Shown here: positions 38,290 through 45,573 of the stretch, in pieces
How the letters are laid out: every line of letters starts with the position of its first letter
How positions within the stretch are numbered: the stretch's first letter is position 1
DNA from: Candidatus Rifleibacteriota bacterium
GTDB taxonomy: Bacteria > Muiribacteriota > Ozemobacteria > Ozemobacterales > Ozemobacteraceae
Assembly: GCA_015233565.1 (NCBI GenBank)
Contig: JADFXM010000016.1
Location: 62,001-126,000, forward strand
Direction of reading: 5' to 3'
DNA length: 64,000 nt
Notes under the pieces: model-generated
The model's database searches: none
What the model was told of the DNA's origin: nothing
What the model saw: only the letters and a program-made list of their open reading frames with translations
Made by a program: the position numbers and the translations under genes

Positions 38290-40190
38290 GCGGAATTTAT
38301 GGGATTTTTAAACGGGACGGTAGTCCGGTCGAACCGTTGACATTTGAAACCATGCGGAGGGCTATGGCAGAATGGGGGCCAGATGGTGGTGATAGCTGGC
38401 TGGATGGTTGTCTTGGACTTGGACAGGCACGTATGTTTAGCACTCCAGAGGCTCATTATGAACGGTTTCCATGTGTTGATCCATCAAGTGGACTGCTCTT
38501 TGCTTCTGCTGCTCGATTGGACAACAGGGATGAACTACTAGTCGAATGCGGGTTATCTCAAAGTGATGCCTTGACGATTGGTGATGGCGAATTACTTCGA
38601 CAGACTTATCTTCGCTGGGGCGAAGATTGTGTAAAGTGGATATATGGCGATTGGTCGTTTGCCGCATACCATCCGAGTGAACGCAAACTATTTCTTGCCC
38701 GGGACCACTTCGGAAATACCTCAATCTATTACTACACCGACTTTCGTACTTTTGTTTTTGCTTCATCACGGAAGGCCATTCTGGCCCTAAATCTTGCTCC
38801 CAAAGAGATGGATGAACTTTTTTTGGCGCAGGTGCTGATGGCATGGCCTGCTTATCATGGTGAACAAACAGTTCATAAGTCAATTAAACGATTACCTCCT
38901 GCCCATTGTCTGACTGTAACTCCGGAAAGGCTCGATAACTGCTGCTTCTGGCGAATGGAGGAGACTTCGGAGTTGCGTCTTCCTCGCCATAGTGATTATG
39001 TTGAAGCTTTTAAAGGAGTTTTTGAAAAAGCAGTTAAAGCACGCTTTCGGACCTCAGAAAAAAGTAAAGAGCGGCAGATTGCCGTGACATTAAGTGGTGG
39101 TTTGGATTCTGGCCTGGTTGCTGCAGTTGCGGCTCGTTTATTGCACTCTGAAGGGAAAAGGTTAAAAGCCTTTACATCTGCTCCCTTGTTTGATGGCAAT
39201 GTCTATGTGGGGCCCCAGAGATTCGCTGATGAATTGCCTTTCGCAAGGGCTACCGCATTGCAAGCTGGAAATATTGATCTGTACCCTTTTAATTCGGAAA
39301 GCATAAGCCCCATTCAATCTATTCGTAAGAAACTTGAAATTGAGAATGAGCCATCCCATGGTGCCGGCAATTCGTTTTGGATACAAGCTCTGATGGAGAA
39401 TGTGCGTGACAGCGGGTGTTCTATTCTTCTCACAGGACAAAATGGTAATGCAGGCATTTCCTGGACAGGAGATGTTTTCTCTCAGTCCCTGGCTTATCAA
39501 CTTCGCTATTTTGGCGGAAAACGTTGGTTGAAAGAGGCTGTAAAACGTTGCGCACCATCTGCTTTTCTACGTGTGTATCGTAAGATGTTTATGGCGAAGA
39601 ATGAAAGTTGGCAATTTTCTGCTATTCATCCCGATTTCGCGAGGCGCCTGAATCTTCTGGAACAGATGCTAGAGTCTTCGAATTCAAGCTTTGCGAAGAA
39701 GGGTACATCTTTGGAACAGCGATTTTCCATTCTTATGCCAGGTTGTTCCAATGGTGGTGCTATGTGGGCCGAAAGCGCCATGGCTTATGGCCTGGAAGTG
39801 CGTGATCCGACTGCGGATGTTCGTGTATTGGCCTTTACGCTGTCTGTTCCTGATCACGTTTTTATTGATCCGAGGACAGGTTTGCACCGTTGGCTAATTC
39901 GCGAAGCCATGAAAGGTTATGTTCCGGATGAAGTTCGATTAAATAGAAAACGTGGGCGGCAGGCGGCAGATCTTATCCCGCGTCTGCGTAGGTTTGCGTC
40001 TGATGTGGAAGCCGCGCTGGATGAATTGTCGCAGGGACCTTCTGCTGCTTATGTGGATGTAAATTATATGGGTCAAGTATGGCAGATGGTACAAACTCAG
40101 GATACACCGGATGCTTTCCATAAATCTCTCACAGTCCTGATGCGGGGAATCCTGGCTGGGTTATTCGTCAATGGAATTGCAAAATCATGA
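38286..40190 (+). CDS. Lasso-type macrolactam synthetase (asparagine synthetase homologue)
   Basis: The 634-residue protein has the two domains of class B asparagine synthetases. The N-terminal glutaminase-like domain begins at GTG 38286 as (M)SGIYGIFKRDG, with Ser instead of the catalytic Cys2, so it should not use glutamine. The C-terminal domain has the ATP-binding SGGLDSG motif (about residue 270) and LEVRDPTADVRVLAF. In lasso biosynthesis (McjC/LasC) this enzyme adenylates the Asp/Glu side chain and closes the ring. No Shine-Dalgarno is visible; its start overlaps the stop of the second precursor frame, which suggests translational coupling. An upstream in-frame ATG at 38181 is judged spurious because it reads through the precursor copy. 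Confidence 0.85.
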   Translation: MSGIYGIFKRDGSPVEPLTFETMRRAMAEWGPDGGDSWLDGCLGLGQARMFSTPEAHYERFPCVDPSSGLLFASAARLDNRDELLVECGLSQSDALTIGDGELLRQTYLRWGEDCVKWIYGDWSFAAYHPSERKLFLARDHFGNTSIYYYTDFRTFVFASSRKAILALNLAPKEMDELFLAQVLMAWPAYHGEQTVHKSIKRLPPAHCLTVTPERLDNCCFWRMEETSELRLPRHSDYVEAFKGVFEKAVKARFRTSEKSKERQIAVTLSGGLDSGLVAAVAARLLHSEGKRLKAFTSAPLFDGNVYVGPQRFADELPFARATALQAGNIDLYPFNSESISPIQSIRKKLEIENEPSHGAGNSFWIQALMENVRDSGCSILLTGQNGNAGISWTGDVFSQSLAYQLRYFGGKRWLKEAVKRCAPSAFLRVYRKMFMAKNESWQFSAIHPDFARRLNLLEQMLESSNSSFAKKGTSLEQRFSILMPGCSNGGAMWAESAMAYGLEVRDPTADVRVLAFTLSVPDHVFIDPRTGLHRWLIREAMKGYVPDEVRLNRKRGRQAADLIPRLRRFASDVEAALDELSQGPSAAYVDVNYMGQVWQMVQTQDTPDAFHKSLTVLMRGILAGLFVNGIAKS

Positions 40191-40215
40191 ACATTTTTTA
40201 TTAGGTCGTTAAAAA

Positions 40216-41058
40216 ATGGCGATAATTACTTTGTTTGCTGGATTACCGAAATTTTTGACCGATGTTCATATTGAAACTGCTATCTTGCCAGGAAAACTTG
40301 ATAATATGGTTTCCAGCGGTGTACTTTGGCAAGCTGCCCCTGGTCGTTTTTTGCTGAATGTGCCAGATGTTGGTAGATATTTGGTTGAGAATGGGCAGTG
40401 TATATTGATAGATGCAACATCGAAGGCTAATGAAGCAGATGTTCTCAGGTTTTTACACATGATGCCATTTGCAGCACTTTTCTACCAGCGAAATATGCCG
40501 GTCTTTCATGCAGCTGCGGTGGCTATGCCAAAACGAGATGGATGTATTTTGCTGGCCGGCGATTCTATTTCAGGAAAATCCTCTCTTTTAGCAACTTTGT
40601 TGCAACGTGGCTGGTGGTTGTTAGCAGATGACCTAGTTGTTGCGGATTTAAATAAAAGAGGTCAATTGATTGTTTTTCCCACTTTTCCGGAGGTTATTCT
40701 CTGGCAGGATGTACGGGAGAAACTTCAAATAGTTTCAACAAACCACAGGTTTCCACAAATAATTTCTTACAGTGCACAGTTTCTGACAGAGTCTCTCCCA
40801 TTGCGTGCAGTCTATTGGCTTTCTGTTTTTAATAAAAACGAGGTTGAACTCTCCGAGATAGGTGGTAAGGATCGTTTTCAAGCTATGGGTTTGCTTTCAT
40901 ATAATACTCGTATCGCAGATGCCTTACTTGACCGTTTTGCTTACTTCCCGAAAGTGTCGGTTTTTGCCAGGACAATTTCTGTTTATCGTCTTCGCCGTCC
41001 GCGTGGTCGATGGAGTATGCTGGAATCAGCCGATTTGGTGGAACGAAACAAAATATGA
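40216..41058 (+). CDS. HPr-kinase-like protein of the RiPP cluster, copy 1
   Basis: The 280-residue protein has an N-terminal half unlike HPr kinase and a C-terminal nucleotide-binding half with Walker A GDSISGKSSL at about residue 115 and LLADDLVV at about 135. In some lasso clusters a kinase of this type (for example PadeK) phosphorylates the peptide's C-terminal Ser. Here both cores end in Ile or Ala, so the target would have to be another Ser/Thr, or the protein has another role. It shares the pattern GVLWQAAPGRFLLNVPDVGRY with the next gene's KLGCRWQTSPGRFLLLGG. The end overlaps the next start by four bases (ATGA). Confidence 0.8.
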   Translation: MAIITLFAGLPKFLTDVHIETAILPGKLDNMVSSGVLWQAAPGRFLLNVPDVGRYLVENGQCILIDATSKANEADVLRFLHMMPFAALFYQRNMPVFHAAAVAMPKRDGCILLAGDSISGKSSLLATLLQRGWWLLADDLVVADLNKRGQLIVFPTFPEVILWQDVREKLQIVSTNHRFPQIISYSAQFLTESLPLRAVYWLSVFNKNEVELSEIGGKDRFQAMGLLSYNTRIADALLDRFAYFPKVSVFARTISVYRLRRPRGRWSMLESADLVERNKI

Positions 41059-41969
41059 GCAGTAGTTATACTTATTCAGCTTATGGCCTGACTTTGCGCT
41101 TACCCTTTCCATGTCCTCCGTTGACACCCATTGACTTTTCGGAAACGCCTGATGTAACGGTGACTTACGGTTCTGTACCTAAAAAACTGGATCGGTTCGA
41201 AGCAACAAATGACAATTTCAAGTTGGGTTGCCGCTGGCAAACCTCTCCGGGGCGCTTCCTTTTACTGGGTGGCTTGTCTTCGGGGCGTTTTCTTGTTGAA
41301 GATGGTAAAGAGGTCACAGTTGAACTCAACTCACAAGCCTCCGTTGAGCTTGTTGTCTACCATTTTTTACACCCTGTACTTGCGGCGATATTGCGCCAGC
41401 GTGGTTTGCTTATACTTCACGGCAGTACTTGCGTTACACCGCAGGGAGCAGTGGTCATTGTTGGTTTGTCAGGAATGGGTAAATCCACAACTATTGCGGC
41501 TTTGCTTGATCGTGGGTGCCCCATGCTTGCTGATGATGTTACTGCTTTGCATTTAAGGAGTAATGATAGCTGTGTTGAGGTTTTGCCAGGTGTGCCACAA
41601 TTAAGTCTTCTTAGAGATGCAGCCCAAGGTTTGGGTTTGAATGTCGAGGTTCTACAAAGCAGCTCCTTGCGACGTGGCAAGGCTGTTATGTTTTTTTCAA
41701 ATAATCTGAAGGTCAAACCCGTGCCGTTGCGGACAATTTATTTACTGAAATATTTTTCTGGTGACACGTTGCAAATTGTATCCCTTACTGGGGCAGTGAA
41801 GTTTGCCGCCTTGCAGGATAGTATTTATGGCCCGTTACTGCCTCAGGAACATCCAAATGTTTTCTCGCTCATTTCTATAATTACGAAACAGGTGAAGCTT
41901 TTTTGCATAAAGCGTCCCGAAGGAAAGTGGACTGTGAAAGAGATTGTTGAGGTAATACTGGATGGGTAA
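41055..41969 (+). CDS. HPr-kinase-like protein of the RiPP cluster, copy 2
   Basis: The 304-residue protein is a diverged tandem paralogue of the preceding gene. It has Walker A VGLSGMGKSTTIAALL at about residue 135, followed by MLADDVTALHL. ATG 41055 overlaps the previous stop by four bases, while a longer upstream frame would run deep into that gene. The N-terminal half again carries a PGRFLL box. Two such kinases in one lasso-type cluster are uncommon in my experience; they could act as a pair or on different residues. It overlaps the sulfotransferase start by eight bases, so the genes are tightly coupled. Confidence 0.8.
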   Translation: MSSSYTYSAYGLTLRLPFPCPPLTPIDFSETPDVTVTYGSVPKKLDRFEATNDNFKLGCRWQTSPGRFLLLGGLSSGRFLVEDGKEVTVELNSQASVELVVYHFLHPVLAAILRQRGLLILHGSTCVTPQGAVVIVGLSGMGKSTTIAALLDRGCPMLADDVTALHLRSNDSCVEVLPGVPQLSLLRDAAQGLGLNVEVLQSSSLRRGKAVMFFSNNLKVKPVPLRTIYLLKYFSGDTLQIVSLTGAVKFAALQDSIYGPLLPQEHPNVFSLISIITKQVKLFCIKRPEGKWTVKEIVEVILDG

Positions 41970-42819
41970 GATTATTTGGTTAGCTTCTTATCCTAAATCA
42001 GGTAACACTTGGTTGCGTATCTTCCTTGCCAACTATTTGCGTGATGGTTTGGAACCCGTTGACATAAATAAGCTCGAAAGTCCACCTATTGCCAGTTCGC
42101 GAATATGGTTTGATGAATTGACTGGTGTGCAGGCAACGGCTTTGGATAATGCTTCGATCAAGCGCCTTCGCCCTGGGGTGTATCGCTGTTTGGCGCGTGA
42201 TGCTCAGGAGACATTGTTTGTTAAGGTGCATGATGCGTGGGGTTTTGCAAGCCACAATGAATCATTGTTCCCCGCAGATGTGACTGCTGGAGTGGTTTAT
42301 ATTATTCGGAACCCTTTGGATTTGGCTATTTCCTGCGCTCATCACTGGGGAATCAGCTTGATTAAGGCTGTGGAAAATCTATGCAATCCGGACTTCGCTA
42401 TTGGCGGAACAACGGGGGGAGTAAGTGAACAATTATCTCAGAACCTTGGTTCCTGGAGTGGCCATATTAGAAGCTGGTTGGATGAATCAAATTTGCCGGT
42501 TTATTTGGTGCGCTTCGAAGACTTACACATTGATACGGAGGGTGTATTTAGCAAGATAGTTAATTTTTGCAACTTGCCATTTGAGAGAGCGCGGTTGGGC
42601 AAAGCGGTAGCTTTTTCTGGTTTTGCTGAATTGCAACGGCAGGAACGGGAAAAAGGTTTTTGCGAATGTTTAACTTCGTCCAGGCCGTTCTTCCGACGAG
42701 GAACGGTGGGAACCTGGCGCGAGGAATTACCGTCCGAACTTGTTCAAAAGATCGAAACGATACATGGACAGTTTATGCGAAGATTTGGATATCTGGATGA
42801 GGGTAATCAATCAACTTAG
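41962..42819 (+). CDS. PAPS-dependent sulfotransferase
   Basis: The 285-residue protein shows classical sulfotransferase motifs: SYPKSGNTWLR at residues 8-20 (5'-phosphosulfate loop), IIRNPLDLAIS at about 111 (3'-phosphate site) and FRRGTVGTWRE near residue 248 (the RxGxxG nucleotide motif). The enzyme moves a sulfuryl group from PAPS to a hydroxyl or amine in the cytoplasm. It overlaps the kinase-like gene by eight bases and lies 13 bases before the PqqD-like gene, so it is part of the RiPP operon. The core peptide offers Ser3, Ser5, Thr7 and Thr14 as acceptors; a sugar or lipid acceptor cannot be excluded. PAPS could come from CysD/CysNC upstream. Confidence 0.9.
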   Translation: MGKIIWLASYPKSGNTWLRIFLANYLRDGLEPVDINKLESPPIASSRIWFDELTGVQATALDNASIKRLRPGVYRCLARDAQETLFVKVHDAWGFASHNESLFPADVTAGVVYIIRNPLDLAISCAHHWGISLIKAVENLCNPDFAIGGTTGGVSEQLSQNLGSWSGHIRSWLDESNLPVYLVRFEDLHIDTEGVFSKIVNFCNLPFERARLGKAVAFSGFAELQRQEREKGFCECLTSSRPFFRRGTVGTWREELPSELVQKIETIHGQFMRRFGYLDEGNQST

Positions 42820-42832
42820 AAAGGTGTGAAAG

Positions 42833-43114
42833 ATGACATTTGAAATGGCAACCCGAATTCAACGAGTAGCAGATTTACGGACTACTCCAGTGGATAACGA
42901 GATTGTGATTATGAACATGGCCAAAAATAATTATGTGGCTTTGGATGACATCGGACGACGCATTTGGGAGCTATTGGAAAACCCTTGCCGAATCGATGAA
43001 ATGTGTCACCAACTGAGTCGGGAGTTTGAGGTTACACCGGAGCAGGCTGCTGCTGATGTTTTCCCATTTCTGGAAGAATTGAAAAGTGAAGGTCTGATAC
43101 GCATTTGCTTGTAG
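42833..43114 (+). CDS. PqqD-like RiPP recognition element protein
   Basis: The 93-residue protein fits the PqqD family, a winged-helix fold that binds RiPP leader peptides. The conserved pattern VALDDIGRRIWELLENP, then a DEM segment and FLEELKSEGLI, is visible. In lasso clusters the stand-alone form (B1) delivers the precursor to the leader peptidase (B2) and synthetase. AAGGTG lies seven bases before the ATG. The usual next gene, a transglutaminase-like B2 peptidase, is absent; a glycosyltransferase follows. Confidence 0.9.
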   Translation: MTFEMATRIQRVADLRTTPVDNEIVIMNMAKNNYVALDDIGRRIWELLENPCRIDEMCHQLSREFEVTPEQAAADVFPFLEELKSEGLIRICL

Positions 43115-43181
43115 TGAACATGCGATTTTCCCCGGGATATCCAATGGAGCGGTGTTTGGAAAAAGAAAGGTTTTTTTGATT

Positions 43182-44258
43182 ATGGAGCACATTCGTAGTA
43201 ACAAAATTCCCTTTAATATTGATGGTTCCTATAGAGTGCTAGTTTTTCAAACCTGGGGAATCGGTGATCTAATAATGGCAACTCCGATTATTTCAGCTCT
43301 AAAGACTTTTCCTCAGGTGGAAAAACTATTTGTGGCTGTTGGCGGTGAAACGCAAAAGAGGCTCTTAATTTCTGAAATCCCTGAAAAGGATATATTGATC
43401 TTTCCTTGTTCAACAAGTGTTGTCGAAACCTATTGGAAGAGATTAATATTTTTTCGATCCCTAAAAAGAAGAAAAATTGATGTAGCTTTTGTAGGAACAC
43501 TCCATAATAGAAAATCAGGTTTTGCATTAAAATATTTTTCCAATATTAAGTTTGTTGTTGGTGATTCTTTTCCACCAAAACCAATGGGATATACTCATTG
43601 GCAGGAATTTAAACGTTTTTTCCATAGGGTAGAAGGAAGCGAGCAACTTGTAAAATTGTTTTTTCCAAATTTTGCTAAAGGGAAAATGATTTTGGGGGTC
43701 GACAAAAATGTTCGCGCTTCATCTTTGGAATATATTTCTTCTTTTTCGAAAGATTTAACTAATTTTGGGGTTCATCCAGGTAGCGGAAAATTGCAAAAAA
43801 ACAAACGAGTTCCACCATCTAAGTTGATTCAAATTTTAAAGGCAATGCTGGACAATTTCCCGATAAGATTATTTTTGTTTTTTGGCCCAGAAGATATGGG
43901 CATTTTTTCAATTTTCAAGGATGAATTTCAACACAATTTGAGGGTTATTTTTGTTCAAGAAAAAGATATTGCAAAAGTAGCAGGAATTATCTCCCAATTA
44001 AAAGGTTTTATTGCCTCGGATTCTGGTTTAGGACATCTTGCAGCTGCTCTCCAGATACCTGTTATTACAATTGCTGGTCCAACAGATTTCTTAGCAACAA
44101 GACCTTGGGGAAAAAACAGTCAAATTATTCTTTCTGAAGAAAAAATAATTTGCAGACCTTGTTATTATAAGGATTCAGTTCCCCAGAGTGCTGTTTGCCT
44201 GGAATCAATTAAAACTTCGCAAATTTTAGATATGGTTTCTTCGTTGATAAAATGTTGA
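43182..44258 (+). CDS. GT9 (heptosyltransferase-like) glycosyltransferase
   Basis: ATG 43182 is chosen because AAGAAAGG lies ten bases upstream. The 358-residue protein has the two-Rossmann layout of the ADP-heptose:LPS heptosyltransferase family: QTWGIGDLIMATPIISALK at the N-terminus and FGVHPGSGKLQ, FIASDSGLGHLAAALQIPVI and GPTDFLATRPW in the second half, which are the classical GT9 signature. Family members move heptose or related sugars onto lipid A core or O-chains; here the acceptor could be surface glycan or, less likely, the peptide product. It lies where a B2 peptidase would be expected and is much more AT-rich than the kinases and sulfotransferase before it. Confidence 0.85.
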   Translation: MEHIRSNKIPFNIDGSYRVLVFQTWGIGDLIMATPIISALKTFPQVEKLFVAVGGETQKRLLISEIPEKDILIFPCSTSVVETYWKRLIFFRSLKRRKIDVAFVGTLHNRKSGFALKYFSNIKFVVGDSFPPKPMGYTHWQEFKRFFHRVEGSEQLVKLFFPNFAKGKMILGVDKNVRASSLEYISSFSKDLTNFGVHPGSGKLQKNKRVPPSKLIQILKAMLDNFPIRLFLFFGPEDMGIFSIFKDEFQHNLRVIFVQEKDIAKVAGIISQLKGFIASDSGLGHLAAALQIPVITIAGPTDFLATRPWGKNSQIILSEEKIICRPCYYKDSVPQSAVCLESIKTSQILDMVSSLIKC

Positions 44259-44291
44259 TCAGTTTTTTTCGAAAAGTTGAGGAGAAATTCA

Positions 44292-45566
44292 ATGCTGATC
44301 CCTCACCAAATTCAACTTCTATTAAGCCTGAGCCGTTTTGATTCAACTCCTTATTCCAGTTCTGATTCAGGAGAAGTATCAAAAATTAAACCCGAAGAAT
44401 GGGAGGAATTAGCGAACCTTTCAAGAACATTGGGCATTGGTTCTTACTTTTTTCATTGTCTTAAAACTAAGCATCTCTTGAAATTTCTTCCGGAAAACAC
44501 TGCAAAAAGCCTTCACCACATTTACCTATTAACAGCAGCAGGCAATTCGAACCGCTATTCTGAAATTCAGCTCCTGGCAAAGGCCTTGAACCAAGAAGGC
44601 ATTCCGATAATACTTTTGAAGGGAATTCATCTTGCAAAATGGCTTTATAAAAACATCGCTATTCGGGAAATGTGCGATATTGATATTCTGGTTCCTGAAA
44701 AAAAAGCTATTCGAGCCTTTGAGATTGCAAGAAGCATTGGTTATGAAATTGTCTGTGAAGAAACGGCCCATCTTCCGACATTGAAAAACAGATCAACAAA
44801 TGTTGTTTTGGAAATTCATCATTCTTTGAATGGAGTTTACGAAAGGACATTTTTCGATGAAAATGAACTATGGAAACACAGTGTTTTACTGGATTCTGAA
44901 AGTGAAAATGTCTATGGTCTGGAACTCGAAGATTTGTTGATTCATCTCTGTATTCATTTGGTTTATCGTCATTTTTTGCATGTACATGGCTTGAAAGCTT
45001 TTTGTGACATTGTACAAATTACCAATAACCGGGAAAATTCTTTTTCCTGGGAAAAATTCCTTCAGCGGGTGAGGGAAATGGGCTGTGAGCGGGGGGTCGG
45101 ACTTTGCTTGAAATTGGGGAAAAATCTGATGGGTGTAAAAGTTCCTGAACATGTTGAACAAACCCTTGGAATGGCCATGATCCCTGAGGCAATTTATTCC
45201 AGCTCTTTACAACAGGTTTTTATCCCTGAAAAAAACTTACTTCGCAATTTCCCCAGGCTAGTTCTGGTTTTTCTTGGATTTGACTCACTTCGAAGTCGAC
45301 TGAAATTTCTTAAGAAACGATTCTTCCCAAAAAAATTCATTGTTTCCACTGATTCTTTAAACAATCCAGAAGAAAAAAAATATTTTGAATTTCTGACAAA
45401 TCGTATAAAAATCTTTTACTTCACGCTTTTAGATTGTTTTCGTAACGCAAGTGAAATGCGAAAATTTGCTTCTGATTTTATTTCCTTCATCAGATACCTA
45501 TATAAGGATTGTCCGAAGAAAGCCAAAGTCCAATCTCCACCAACAAGCCTTGAAATAAAGGAGTAA
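44292..45566 (+). CDS. NTP_transf_5-type nucleotidyltransferase family protein, copy 2
   Basis: ATG 44292 has GAGGAGA six bases upstream; an in-frame TTG at 44277 would place that site inside the gene. The 424-residue protein is a paralogue of the protein at 36044-37288 and keeps IILLKGIHLAKWLY and IREMCDIDILVP, with the metal-binding D-x-D. It lies 33 bases after the GT9 gene and eight before the FAAL-like fusion. Nucleotidyltransferases of this type have been noted beside lasso and other RiPP clusters, but their substrate is not established. Confidence 0.82.
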   Translation: MLIPHQIQLLLSLSRFDSTPYSSSDSGEVSKIKPEEWEELANLSRTLGIGSYFFHCLKTKHLLKFLPENTAKSLHHIYLLTAAGNSNRYSEIQLLAKALNQEGIPIILLKGIHLAKWLYKNIAIREMCDIDILVPEKKAIRAFEIARSIGYEIVCEETAHLPTLKNRSTNVVLEIHHSLNGVYERTFFDENELWKHSVLLDSESENVYGLELEDLLIHLCIHLVYRHFLHVHGLKAFCDIVQITNNRENSFSWEKFLQRVREMGCERGVGLCLKLGKNLMGVKVPEHVEQTLGMAMIPEAIYSSSLQQVFIPEKNLLRNFPRLVLVFLGFDSLRSRLKFLKKRFFPKKFIVSTDSLNNPEEKKYFEFLTNRIKIFYFTLLDCFRNASEMRKFASDFISFIRYLYKDCPKKAKVQSPPTSLEIKE

Positions 45567-45573
45567 CTTCATT

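Noticed and set aside
37959..38456. 165-codon minus-strand frame opposite the precursor genes
   Set aside because: The plus-strand precursor has a ribosome-binding site, a family-like leader and the right context. The antisense frame has none of these and runs into the synthetase.
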